Positions 14,152 to 23,354 of a stretch of 39,711 bases of DNA are shown in pieces. The first letter of the stretch is position 1. Each line of letters begins with the position of its first letter. Source of the DNA: Clostridiales bacterium (GTDB lineage Bacteria > Bacillota > Clostridia > Oscillospirales > Ruminococcaceae); contig JAAYPV010000099.1 in NCBI GenBank assembly GCA_012519635.1, positions 1-39,711 of the forward strand, written 5' to 3'. The notes beneath the pieces were generated by a model, which was not told the DNA's origin, made no database searches, and was given only the letters and a program-made list of their open reading frames with translations. The translations under genes and the position numbers were made by a program.

Positions 14152-17100
14152 ATGAAACCCTTAATTTTGAAAATGAGTGCATTTGGTCCATTTGCCGATG
14201 AAGTAGAAATACCTTTTTATCAATTTGATTCACAAGGGTTATTTCTTATAACCGGAAATACAGGTGCTGGTAAGACTACCATATTTGATGCGATTTCATT
14301 TGCTTTATACGGAAATACAAGTGGGATAACAAGAACGGTAGATATGGTAAGAAGTGATTTTACATCACCTGAAAGTGAAACATATGTTTATTTAGAGTTT
14401 TTGCATAAAGGGAAAAAATACATTGTAAAACGAAATCCACAATATTTAAGACCTAAGAAGAGTGGAACTGGAATGACTTTTCAATCTGCTGATGCAGTGC
14501 TTACATACCCTGATGGCAGAATTGAAACTGGTATTAAAAATGTAACAAATTGTATCGAGGAGCTCTTGTGCATAGATTGGAAACAGTTTAAGCAGCTGGC
14601 AATGATAGCACAGGGTGAGTTTTTGAATTTAATTTTAGCTAATGGAAATGAAAGAGGTGCTATTCTTAGAAAAGTATTTAATACTCAGAAATATGCAGAT
14701 ATGCAAAAGAATCTTAAAGAAATGGCATCAAGTTTGAAAAGGGAATGTGAGGAAAGTGACAACACAATAATAAGATATTTATTTGATATAAGTTTTGATG
14801 AAAACAATGATTTTTTTCAACCTATAAAGGAATGGAGGAAATCCCCTTCAGTTCATAGTGCTAATGAAATCATTGCTTTATTGGAGAAAATACTAATTGA
14901 CGATAAAAATAAGGTTAAAACTTTTAGAGATAAGTTAAATAAAATCGTAGATGAAATATCTAAAATATCGGTTGAATATGAGCTTGCAAAGGTTAATAAT
15001 GATAAGCTTGATAAGCGTAATAATCTTATATCAGATAGAAAACAGATGCTTGGAAGGGAAGATGAAATAAGGAATAAGAAAGAGCAGTATACCCTTTCAC
15101 AAAGAGCAGTCAATACTGTCAAACCTTTTGAAGATAAATATATTCGAGAGAAGAAAGAGAGAAATGGGCTTATAGCTTTTATTGAAATTACTGAAGAAAA
15201 AATTTCAAAATCAGAGAAAAAAATAATAGAATTAATGGTTAAGATGAAACAGTTAGAGGAAAATTTACCTTTGGCTGAAAAAATAAATGTATGTATAAAA
15301 GAAGTAGAAAGCCAGATTAATTTATATGATGATGTAAATGAACTTAATAGAGAGCTCGGGGAGTTGCAGATTAAGAAAAAAGAAATTTTGGCTTTATTAT
15401 GTAATAATGAAAATGAAAAATATGAGCTTGAAAAGAATAAAAATAGTCTTTCAGATGAATTAAAAAAGCTGGAGGATGTGGATGAACGATTTCTTATATG
15501 CGCTAAAAGGCTTAACGAAGTAAAACAAAGTTTAAATAAGATTAAACAAATGCTTGATGAGTATAATGATATTTTAGAGGATAAAAAATCATTAGAAAAG
15601 GTACAAAATCAGTTTCTGGAATTGGAGAGGCAATATAAGATAAAAAACGAAGAATGTAATAATGCGGATGCTGAATTTATGCGTGCACAAGCAGGAATTA
15701 TGGCAAGCAATTTAAAATATAATGAACAATGCCCTGTATGCGGTTCAACCACACACCCATGTAAAGCCAAGCTGTCAGAAACATTAATAACTGAAGCAGA
15801 GCTGAAAAAACTTAAGGAAAAAACATTAGAATTACATAAGGCTGTAGATAATCTGAGTCATAAATGTGGTGAATTAAAAACCAGATATGATTTAAATACT
15901 GAAAGGCTTAACTCACAAATTAAGGAAATTTTTAATATAGAAACTGATTCGTTAGATATTAAATATTTCTTAAATGAGCAGTCAGAAAAATATTTTAATG
16001 AGTGGAAAGAACTTAAAACTGAATATGAAAGCCTTTTAAATTCTAGGGAAAACAAAAGAAGAAGTAAAGAGAAGTTGCAGAAAATAACAGAAAAAATCGA
16101 TGAGATATGTTTAAGTATTAACAGTGAAAAAGCTAAACTGAATCAAGTAGAAATTGAGATTAGCAAGCTTGATGAAAGATTAAAATTAATAAGAGGACAA
16201 TTAAAATATAGTTCAAAAGAAGAGGCGATTAAGAAAATTGAAGAATATAAGAAAGAATATATCCGATTAAAATCTGAATTTGAAGTGGCTAGTAAGGAGT
16301 ATAATGACTGCAATGTGGAAACTGAAAGCCTGAAAGCTGTTCTTGCAAATAACAAACAAAAATTAATTGAATTAGAGAAATCCTATACTAAAGCTCAACA
16401 GGATTTTATACAAAAACTTAGAGAATGTGGTTTTGAGGATGAAAAAGATTATCATAACTATTTAATATCTGATGAAGAGCTTCATTCAATGAATGAAGAA
16501 ATAAATAATTATGAAAACACAATGAGAATTATTAATGAAAGAATTGCTCAGTTAGAGAATGAAACTAAGGATTTAGAAATTGTAAATTTACAGGATATAC
16601 TTAATAAAAAAGAAGAATTAATTCAAGAAAAGACACTGTATGATGAAGTAATACAAAGCTTGTCAAGCAAAATAAGTAATAATAGCATGATTTATTCACA
16701 GGTTAGTGCTGAGATGAAAAGTCAGAATGATAAGCGTAATAAGTTTATGCTTGTGGATGAGTTATCAAAAACTGCAAATGGTGAATTAGCTGGTAAACAA
16801 AAGTTAGCTTTTGAGCATTATATTCAAGCATTTTACTTTGAAAGGATTCTTCATGAGGCTAACAAAAGATTAAAGTCTATGACAGATGGGAGATATGAGC
16901 TCTTAAGAAAAGAGGAGGCAAGTGATAATAGAATAAATGCAGGCTTGGAAATTGATATAATGGACTATTATACGGGTAAAATACGCTCTGCAAAGTCACT
17001 TTCAGGTGGAGAAGCTTTTAAGGCATCATTGTCACTTGCATTGGGATTATCCGATGTAATACAAAGCTTTGCGGGAGGAATAGAAGTTGATACAATGTTC

Positions 17101-17289
17101 ATAGATGAAGGATTTGGGGCATTGGATAGTGAATCTCTTGAATCTGCAATAACAACCTTAAATACTCTAACAGAGGGGAACAGATTAGTTGGAGTAATAT
17201 CCCATGTAGAAAGTTTGAAAGAAAAAATTGAAAAGAAAATTATTGTTTTAAAGGGTGTAAGTGGAAGTACGATTAAATGTAAAATTTAG
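14152..17289 (+). CDS. sbcC: SbcC/Rad50-type SMC-like nuclease ATPase
   Basis: A 1045-aa ATPase that with SbcD (Mre11) cleaves hairpins and DNA ends. The Walker A site is GNTGAGKTT (35-43). Two long coiled coils flank the zinc hook CPVC (Cys527 and Cys530). The ABC signature is LSGGEAFKASLSLALG (from Ser949) and Walker B is MFIDEGFGALD (Asp985, Glu986). All key elements are intact and the length is typical. The unusual point is context: sbcD, normally directly upstream and often overlapping, is absent. AGGAGAAGAG precedes the ATG. The CPBP gene follows 21 bases later and is probably co-transcribed. Confidence 0.95.
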   Translation: MKPLILKMSAFGPFADEVEIPFYQFDSQGLFLITGNTGAGKTTIFDAISFALYGNTSGITRTVDMVRSDFTSPESETYVYLEFLHKGKKYIVKRNPQYLRPKKSGTGMTFQSADAVLTYPDGRIETGIKNVTNCIEELLCIDWKQFKQLAMIAQGEFLNLILANGNERGAILRKVFNTQKYADMQKNLKEMASSLKRECEESDNTIIRYLFDISFDENNDFFQPIKEWRKSPSVHSANEIIALLEKILIDDKNKVKTFRDKLNKIVDEISKISVEYELAKVNNDKLDKRNNLISDRKQMLGREDEIRNKKEQYTLSQRAVNTVKPFEDKYIREKKERNGLIAFIEITEEKISKSEKKIIELMVKMKQLEENLPLAEKINVCIKEVESQINLYDDVNELNRELGELQIKKKEILALLCNNENEKYELEKNKNSLSDELKKLEDVDERFLICAKRLNEVKQSLNKIKQMLDEYNDILEDKKSLEKVQNQFLELERQYKIKNEECNNADAEFMRAQAGIMASNLKYNEQCPVCGSTTHPCKAKLSETLITEAELKKLKEKTLELHKAVDNLSHKCGELKTRYDLNTERLNSQIKEIFNIETDSLDIKYFLNEQSEKYFNEWKELKTEYESLLNSRENKRRSKEKLQKITEKIDEICLSINSEKAKLNQVEIEISKLDERLKLIRGQLKYSSKEEAIKKIEEYKKEYIRLKSEFEVASKEYNDCNVETESLKAVLANNKQKLIELEKSYTKAQQDFIQKLRECGFEDEKDYHNYLISDEELHSMNEEINNYENTMRIINERIAQLENETKDLEIVNLQDILNKKEELIQEKTLYDEVIQSLSSKISNNSMIYSQVSAEMKSQNDKRNKFMLVDELSKTANGELAGKQKLAFEHYIQAFYFERILHEANKRLKSMTDGRYELLRKEEASDNRINAGLEIDIMDYYTGKIRSAKSLSGGEAFKASLSLALGLSDVIQSFAGGIEVDTMFIDEGFGALDSESLESAITTLNTLTEGNRLVGVISHVESLKEKIEKKIIVLKGVSGSTIKCKI

Positions 17290-17310
17290 AATTAGGAGAG
17301 GTTATTGATT

Positions 17311-18405
17311 ATGAATGGATATGATGTGATTGCTGAGGAGTTGTCTAATGAGGAATTAAAAAAAGGTCTAAAAAAATGTTCAAACAGGAATTCAGCTCTT
17401 TTATTAATATTAACAGCAATTGTAATGATTTTTGCATACCTAATTATGCCATCAATAATAAAATTAATTGATGGAAAGTTTTCAGAAACAACAATTGCGT
17501 CAATAAAAAAAATGCTGGTTTTTATTGTTCAATTTGCAGTAGCTGTTCCAATAGTTTTAGTAATAGGAAATAAAAATCATAAACATAAGGCTAAAACATA
17601 TTTTCATAAACCTCAGGCTTCGAAGGGGTTTATTGCCAAATGGACAATCATAACAATGGGGTTATCTTACGCAACAAATTATATTTTTACGATAATTTTT
17701 TTAATCATTCAAGTGATAACAGGCAAAACTTTAAATGCAGTTAGTTTAATTGCTGAAGATACACTTTTTGATAGGATTATAATGTTTGTTACAATAGCAG
17801 TTTTAGCACCGATTTTTGAAGAACTATTATTCAGAGGAACGCTTTTATCCCATACTATTAAATATGGACAATGGTTTGCAGCGATAATGATAGGATGCAC
17901 GTTTGGTTTGTATCATCAAAATTATCAGCAAATCTTTTATGCATCAGTAATGGGAGTTTTAGCATGCTTTTTAGTTATAAAAACAAAATCAATAATAACA
18001 TCAATGATAATACATTTTTCATTAAATTTAATTGGTGCCATTCAATCAATGTTTTTATCCAGAATGGACCTTACAATACTTGAAAGCACAGATAATAATA
18101 AGGTAACAGAATATGTTTTTAATAATATATCCCTGTTTATTGGAATAGGAATAATGTCGTTATTCACTATAGTAATAACTATTATAGGTGTTATTTTGTT
18201 TATAATTGAAATTATGAAGAACAGGGAAGTTTTTAAGCTGGAAAACATATGCCCACAGTTATCAGGCATGGAAAAGGCAGTAACATATCTTACTGCCCCA
18301 TTAACAATTATTACTGCTATTGTACTTTTAGCATTTACTGTAATGAATGCTTTCCCTCATCTTTACACAATGCTTGATGAAAGCATAAAAGCTGTCTTTA
18401 GCTAA
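17311..18405 (+). CDS. CPBP-family intramembrane metalloprotease
   Basis: A 364-aa integral membrane protein with about eight predicted helices. It has the CPBP (CAAX/Abi) motifs: EELLFR (EExxxR) after APIF, LYHQN, and IIHFSLN (HxxxN). The family includes CAAX-like endopeptidases and bacteriocin-immunity proteins; the substrate is unknown. The ATG at 17311, with AGGAGAGG 9 bases upstream, is preferred to the TTG two codons earlier. The last helices (about 270-360) extend beyond the core domain. Its stop is one base from the end of the convergent lnt gene. Confidence 0.88.
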   Translation: MNGYDVIAEELSNEELKKGLKKCSNRNSALLLILTAIVMIFAYLIMPSIIKLIDGKFSETTIASIKKMLVFIVQFAVAVPIVLVIGNKNHKHKAKTYFHKPQASKGFIAKWTIITMGLSYATNYIFTIIFLIIQVITGKTLNAVSLIAEDTLFDRIIMFVTIAVLAPIFEELLFRGTLLSHTIKYGQWFAAIMIGCTFGLYHQNYQQIFYASVMGVLACFLVIKTKSIITSMIIHFSLNLIGAIQSMFLSRMDLTILESTDNNKVTEYVFNNISLFIGIGIMSLFTIVITIIGVILFIIEIMKNREVFKLENICPQLSGMEKAVTYLTAPLTIITAIVLLAFTVMNAFPHLYTMLDESIKAVFS

Positions 18406-18406
18406 G

Positions 18407-19939
18407 TTATTTCTTTTTCTTTTTTACAATACCTAAAATAAATAAAGCAGCGGCAGGCATGACTATTATGTCACCTATATATGAATATAGGGTTCTGTCG
18501 TTGCTTGTGTTAAATGATGCATTAAGAACACTTAATTCGTATTTAGGAGCGACCTTTTCTACTTTTCCATAAGGAGAAATAACCGATGATATTGCGGAGT
18601 TGCTGCATCTTAACACATAGCGTTTATTTTCGACAGCTCTTAGGATAGCATGTGAGTGGTGTTGGTATAAAGCAGGTGTTCTGCCGAACCAGGAATCGTT
18701 GCTGAGAATAGCTATAACATCAGCGTCTAGCTTAACAGTTTTTCTTGATATTGTAGGAAATATTGATTCAAAGCAAATTACGCCGCCGAATTTTGCAAAA
18801 TCTGTTTGTAAGACCATACATTCTGTTCCTTGAGTATAAGGAGTGGATTCTAAAAAAGTGCCAGGAATAAATTTTGAGAGTATGAACTCAAAAGGAATCA
18901 TTTCACCCATAGGTACTAGTAATTGTTTGGAATATATATCGGATACTTCTCCATTAGGTTTTATTGCAATCATTGAGTTATATTTTATATCATCTTTGTA
19001 ATGAATATAGCCGAAAATTAAGGTAATATCATATTCTTGAACTAGATTTAAAATAATATTAAATTTTTCATCATGCTGAAATATATCAAATGGAATAGCA
19101 GTTTCGGGAAATAAAACGACATCTGTTTTATCAGTTATTGATTTTTTTGTCGTATCAATATATAAATTAAAAACCTCATCACTTGAAACTGCCCATTTTT
19201 CAAGCCCAGCAAAGTTCCCCTGTATTATGGTTGCATTATAATTTTTATTTTCCTCTTCGATATTTTTAAATCGCAAAATTCCATACCCCATATTAATAAT
19301 GAAAACAGCTATTGAAACAGCAAGATAGGTATAACATTTATTAGGTGTTTTTACATTTAAAATGGAGTATGCAATAAATCCGTTAATTAGAAGAATTAAA
19401 AATGAAATAAATAATGAGCCGAAAAGGCTTGCCGATTGAATAAAATAGGTTAGTGGAGATACAATATTGGCTAATCGTGCCCAAGGAAAAGCAAGCGGAT
19501 AAAATATTCCCTGTAACCATTCTCCAAATATATAAAGCAGTGAAAAAATTATGATATCAAGGGCATCATTGCGTTTAATTTTATGGTAAAAAGCACAGGC
19601 TATAATCCAATAAAGGGCTATTACCAAACCGATAAAAATAATGGAAAGCGTGAGTATTAATATTGATTTTACTTTGCTCTGGTTTATATATGGTGATAAT
19701 AGATACATCCAGTACAAGGTGATTCCGTAAAATGATAACGAAAATGTTAGCATATATAAAATAATCCTACGCTTATTGAGGGTATTGTTTTTTAAAAATA
19801 CAAGTAAAAGAGGAATTGCTCCGAAGAAAACAAGCCAGAACAATGATTCAAACATATAGCTTATTGCAAGTAAGGTACCTGAAAAGGCACACATAGCAAA
19901 GCAAAAGCTTTTTTTATTATTGATATTTTCTATTTTCAT
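18407..19939 (-). CDS. lnt: Apolipoprotein N-acyltransferase
   Basis: A 510-aa membrane enzyme that N-acylates the lipid-modified cysteine of lipoproteins. Six or so N-terminal helices (15-220) precede a nitrilase-type domain (about 233-475) and a final helix. The catalytic triad is present: Glu279 in LFPETAIPFD, Lys338 in SKQLLVPMGE and Cys389 in GVICFES; SNDSWFG also fits. Classic low-GC Gram-positives use Lit or Lns systems, so an intact Lnt is of note, although clostridial homologues are known. AAAGGA precedes the ATG. No terminator separates it from the convergent CPBP gene. Confidence 0.88.
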   Translation of the reverse strand: MKIENINNKKSFCFAMCAFSGTLLAISYMFESLFWLVFFGAIPLLLVFLKNNTLNKRRIILYMLTFSLSFYGITLYWMYLLSPYINQSKVKSILILTLSIIFIGLVIALYWIIACAFYHKIKRNDALDIIIFSLLYIFGEWLQGIFYPLAFPWARLANIVSPLTYFIQSASLFGSLFISFLILLINGFIAYSILNVKTPNKCYTYLAVSIAVFIINMGYGILRFKNIEEENKNYNATIIQGNFAGLEKWAVSSDEVFNLYIDTTKKSITDKTDVVLFPETAIPFDIFQHDEKFNIILNLVQEYDITLIFGYIHYKDDIKYNSMIAIKPNGEVSDIYSKQLLVPMGEMIPFEFILSKFIPGTFLESTPYTQGTECMVLQTDFAKFGGVICFESIFPTISRKTVKLDADVIAILSNDSWFGRTPALYQHHSHAILRAVENKRYVLRCSNSAISSVISPYGKVEKVAPKYELSVLNASFNTSNDRTLYSYIGDIIVMPAAALFILGIVKKKKK

Positions 19940-20155
19940 ATTTAATTCCTTTAAATAATATAATAACTAAATATATAACAGAATGATTAATAAAAAACAG
20001 TATAATAGAATTTTCATTAAAATTTACTAATAATTATATATTTAAAACGCGTAATTGTCAACATAATCAAGCTTATACTATTATGCAGTACCATTCTTGT
20101 AAATATTATATGGTTTATTATTTAAATTATTTTTATAAATTAAGATAAAATACTC

Positions 20156-20184
20156 TTGCAAAAAAAAAAAATATGTAGTAATAT
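20156..20184 (+). promoter_or_regulatory. Possible promoter of the GT2 gene
   Basis: TTGCAA (20156-20161), a 17-base A-rich spacer and TAATAT (20179-20184). The 19940-20155 gap is AT-rich with no other clear element. Confidence 0.4.
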
Positions 20185-20221
20185 AAAATAGTATTAGTGT
20201 GGTTAAGGAGGAATAAATGGA

Positions 20222-21166
20222 ATGTTAATAAGTGCAGTTGTTCCATGCTATAATGAAGAAGAAGTACTCCCTCTTTTTTATGAAAAAATGTGCGAAATTA
20301 TGTCAAACATGAAAAAGACATATAATAATTTGGAATTTGAGCTTTTATTTATTGATGATGGTTCTAAGGATAAAACCTTGCTGAAGCTAAGAGAACTTTC
20401 TAAGCTTGATAAAAGAGTGAGATTTATTTCTTTTTCAAGAAACTTTGGCAAGGAATCAGCTATGTTTGCGGGATTGGAAAATTCGAAAGGTGATTATGTT
20501 GTTGTATTAGATGCAGATTTACAGCATCCACCTGATTTTATACCACAAATGTATGAATATGTAAAAAGTGGAGAATATGATTGTGCTACAACAAGAAGGG
20601 TTAGCAGAAAAGGTGAATCACCTGTTCGTTCATGGTTTGCAAGGATGTTTTATAAGATTATGAATAAAATATCCCAGACTGAAATAGTTGATGGAGCACA
20701 GGACTTTCGCTTTATGACAAGACAGATGGTAAATTCAATACTTGAACTGAAGGAATACAACAGATTTTCTAAAGGAATTTTCAGTTGGGTAGGATATAAG
20801 GTAAAATATATAGAATATGAAAATGTAGAGCGTGCAGCAGGAACAACGGCATGGTCATTCTGGAAATTATTTTTGTATTCCATAGATGGAATTTGTGCAT
20901 TTTCCACCTTCCCATTGGCAATTTCTATGTTTTTAGGTGTATTATCATGCACACTAGCTGTTTTAATATTTGTTATATCTTTAATTATGTCAGCTGTTGC
21001 AGGTAATGATTTAGAATTTCCAACAATTGTAAGTTTAATATTATTGCTTGGCGGATTACAATTGGCTTGTACAGGTATTTTAGGACAATACCTATCAAAA
21101 ACCTATCTTGAATCCAAAAAAAGACCAATTTATCTAGTAAGAGAAACAGAAGAAGGAATCAAGTAA
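20222..21166 (+). CDS. GT2 glycosyltransferase, polyprenyl-phosphate type (GtrB/DPM1-like)
   Basis: A 314-aa membrane glycosyltransferase that moves a sugar from a nucleotide donor to a polyprenyl-phosphate carrier. The GT-A domain has VVPCYNEEEVL, FIDDGSKDKT (43-52), the metal motif DAD (97-99) in LDADLQHPPD, and QDFRFMTRQ. Two helices at about 230-258 and 266-290 anchor it, as in GtrB and YfdH. The product probably feeds cell-wall or teichoic acid glycosylation; no flippase or acceptor transferase is beside it. AAGGAGG is 10 bases before the ATG, and a tiny out-of-frame ATG-GAA-TGT-TAA lies just before it. Confidence 0.92.
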   Translation: MLISAVVPCYNEEEVLPLFYEKMCEIMSNMKKTYNNLEFELLFIDDGSKDKTLLKLRELSKLDKRVRFISFSRNFGKESAMFAGLENSKGDYVVVLDADLQHPPDFIPQMYEYVKSGEYDCATTRRVSRKGESPVRSWFARMFYKIMNKISQTEIVDGAQDFRFMTRQMVNSILELKEYNRFSKGIFSWVGYKVKYIEYENVERAAGTTAWSFWKLFLYSIDGICAFSTFPLAISMFLGVLSCTLAVLIFVISLIMSAVAGNDLEFPTIVSLILLLGGLQLACTGILGQYLSKTYLESKKRPIYLVRETEEGIK

Positions 21167-21197
21167 TAAATTAAACATATAAAATAAATTTTTAATA

Positions 21198-21237
21198 TGG
21201 CTGTTCCTTGATAACCAGCCAAAATAAAAAACAGGGG
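21198..21237 (+). ncRNA. preQ1-I riboswitch
   Basis: Stem P1 is TGGCTG (21198-21203) with CAGCCA (21216-21221) around a 12-base loop ending in ATAAC, whose last C is the expected preQ1-pairing base. The A-rich tail AAATAAAAAACAGGGG follows. CAGGG (21232-21236) can pair with CCTTG of the loop to form the H-type pseudoknot. That pairing would hide AGGGG, the ribosome site of queT, so ligand should lower translation. Size, tail and gene context all fit the class. Confidence 0.85.
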
Positions 21238-21245
21238 ATGATTAT

Positions 21246-21761
21246 ATGAAAAAATTATCAGCTGATAGATTAGTAAAAATAGCTGTGGTTGCAGCGATTT
21301 ATGTAGTGCTTACCGTCGCAATAGAGCCACTTTCTTATGGAGTGATACAATTTCGTTTTTCAGAATTATTAATGCTATTATGCTTTTATAAGCTTGATTA
21401 CTGTATATCGCTTACACTTGGATGTGCAATAGCAAATTTATTTAGTCCATTTGCAATAATTGATGTGCCTTTTGGAACATTAGCAACATTAATATCTGCT
21501 ATACTGATTTACAAATGCAATAAGCTATGGCTTGCGTCAATATTTCCAACAATTTTAAATGGAATAATAGTTGGATTAGAGCTTAATATTTTCTATGATT
21601 TGCCTTTATGGGGCTCTGCTTTGTCGGTTGCATGTGGGGAATTTGTTGTTGTAACCCTGTTGGGAGTTCCTGTTTTTCTTGCACTTCAAAAGAATAAGCT
21701 GTTTGTAAAGACAATAGGAGCAGATTCCAAAAAAGTATCAATTTATAAAAATGCAGTTTGA
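21246..21761 (+). CDS. queT: QueT-family queuosine precursor transporter
   Basis: A 171-aa membrane protein, the substrate-binding S-component of an ECF transporter for a queuosine precursor (probably preQ1 or queuine). Seen are AIYVVLTVAIEPLSYG, FRFSELLMLLCFY, IANLFSPF and DVPFGTLATL, with about six helices. It needs shared EcfA/A'/T subunits encoded elsewhere. The preQ1-I riboswitch directly upstream supports the substrate. The ribosome site AGGGG lies 8 bases before the ATG. Confidence 0.93.
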   Translation: MKKLSADRLVKIAVVAAIYVVLTVAIEPLSYGVIQFRFSELLMLLCFYKLDYCISLTLGCAIANLFSPFAIIDVPFGTLATLISAILIYKCNKLWLASIFPTILNGIIVGLELNIFYDLPLWGSALSVACGEFVVVTLLGVPVFLALQKNKLFVKTIGADSKKVSIYKNAV

Positions 21762-21791
21762 TTAAATTAAATCATAAGGGGTGTAGATATT

Positions 21792-22775
21792 TTGAATAGC
21801 AAAACAAGACTTATAATATCTATTCTCTTTATTATTTCAATTGGACTTGCTATTGCAGTGACAAGATTCAGCTTTCCTGGAAACTATAAAGGTTTAAATG
21901 TAATCGCAACACCAGATATACAATCGGTTACAAATATAACCTATAACAATTATACAGTGTTTAAGAGCAGCGAAAATTTGTATGGAGTTATTGATAATAA
22001 TGAAAGGGTAATAATTGAGCCTATTTGGAATGATATTATCTTTACAAGTTCAGGTAAAATGATAGTATCCAAAAATATCGATAACAATTATTATTCAGGA
22101 GTTATAGATAATCAGGATAATATACTTATTCCATGTATATATAGTGAGTTTGAGGAAGTTAACAAAGATGTAATTATCGGTTATTTATATGAAAATAATA
22201 ATATTGTAGTGTTTAATGGAGACTTTCTACCCTATATTAATGAAGAATGGGACAGGTGTGTTGTAAACAATAATTTTATATTTTTGTATAAGGATTCAAT
22301 TCGGTATATGGGTCGTATAAAAGAGGGAAAGCTTGATTTAATAAAGATGGATGTTTCAGGCAGTATAATGGACAAACCCTTTAAGCTCTCGGTTTATGGT
22401 GATAAATATAAAATTAATTCTAATTACAAACTGATGCAGGAGATATTTAATATATCATTAGTAGTTTTTGAGCAGTTGTTTAAATTTAATTATGAAAATC
22501 TAGATATAAACAATTCAAATATTATTCAAAACGCCTCCATGAAGGATTATGAGTTTTTAAGGCTCTATAATGTTGCATTTGACATATGTGAGGACATATA
22601 TTCTCGCACAAATTACAGATTAAATGTAGATTTTCAGTGCATACCTAAGTCTAATCTAGACTTTGAGGAGAATTTTCAAAATAAGTTAGATTATACAATC
22701 AGTATTTGTATAATAAAGGACAGAAATGGAAAGTTAACAATTAAGAGTATTGACAAAAAGGAAATTGCTAAGTGA
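21792..22775 (+). CDS. Membrane-anchored WG-repeat protein
   Basis: A 327-aa protein with one N-terminal helix (about 7-25) and an extracellular part. Two WG-type repeats are visible: NLYGVIDNNERVIIEPIWND and YSGVIDNQDNILIPCIYSEF. The C-terminal 150 residues are Asn/Asp-rich and not recognised. WG repeats are found in surface proteins and probably mediate binding; the function is unknown. The start is TTG after AAGGGGTG. It sits 30 bases after queT and 27 before purE without a visible terminator, so it may share their transcript, but nothing ties it to purines. Confidence 0.7.
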   Translation: MNSKTRLIISILFIISIGLAIAVTRFSFPGNYKGLNVIATPDIQSVTNITYNNYTVFKSSENLYGVIDNNERVIIEPIWNDIIFTSSGKMIVSKNIDNNYYSGVIDNQDNILIPCIYSEFEEVNKDVIIGYLYENNNIVVFNGDFLPYINEEWDRCVVNNNFIFLYKDSIRYMGRIKEGKLDLIKMDVSGSIMDKPFKLSVYGDKYKINSNYKLMQEIFNISLVVFEQLFKFNYENLDINNSNIIQNASMKDYEFLRLYNVAFDICEDIYSRTNYRLNVDFQCIPKSNLDFEENFQNKLDYTISICIIKDRNGKLTIKSIDKKEIAK

Positions 22776-22802
22776 ATATTTTAAAATGAAAGAGGGTCAT
22801 TT

Positions 22803-23294
22803 ATGAAAAAGGTAGCAATTATTATGGGTAGCGACAGTGATTTAGGTGTTGTAAAGGAAGCTATTATAGAATTGAAGAAGTTTGAAGTTCCATATGAGGT
22901 TCATGTAATGTCTGCTCACCGCACTCCTGAACAAGCTTCAGACTTTTCTAGAAATGCAGTTGCAAATGGGTTTGGAGTAATAATTGCAGCGGCAGGTAAA
23001 GCGGCTCATTTAGGTGGTGTTCTTGCAGCACATACAATACTCCCTGTAATAGGTCTTCCAATTAAATCATCGATACTTGATGGTCTGGACGCATTGCTTT
23101 CTACTGTTCAGATGCCAAAGGGTATACCTGTTGCGACAGTAGCAATTGATGGAGCAGCTAATGCAGCTATTTTAGCTGTACAGATGCTTGCAATATCAGA
23201 TGGTAATCTTGCAAATAAGCTTGTAAAAATGAAGGAGGCAATGGCTGAAGAAGTTATTGCTAAGGATAAAAAGCTTCAGGAGCAGGATTTTTAA
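22803..23294 (+). CDS. purE: AIR carboxylase / N5-CAIR mutase
   Basis: A 163-aa PurE. Seen are IIMGSDSDLGVVK, VMSAHRTPE and AAGKAAHLGGVLAAHT. It makes CAIR, either from N5-CAIR (class I) or directly from AIR and CO2 (class II). No purK is in the operon; sequence alone read by eye does not settle the class. It is the first of the purine genes, with AGAGGG before the ATG. A TTGACA inside the end of the WG gene could belong to a promoter but lacks a good -10. Confidence 0.95.
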   Translation: MKKVAIIMGSDSDLGVVKEAIIELKKFEVPYEVHVMSAHRTPEQASDFSRNAVANGFGVIIAAAGKAAHLGGVLAAHTILPVIGLPIKSSILDGLDALLSTVQMPKGIPVATVAIDGAANAAILAVQMLAISDGNLANKLVKMKEAMAEEVIAKDKKLQEQDF

Positions 23295-23354
23295 GCAGGA
23301 TAACCTTATAGGTTTGATAAATAAATTTTATTTTAATTCGGAGGAGTAAAAATT

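Noticed and set aside
22750-22778. TTGACA near the end of the WG-repeat gene as a purE promoter
   Set aside because: The position 17 bases downstream reads TGAATA, a poor -10, and the site is inside a coding region. Not strong enough to list.
22776-22802. Purine riboswitch before purE
   Set aside because: The gap is 27 bases, far too short for a purine aptamer, and no conserved core was seen.
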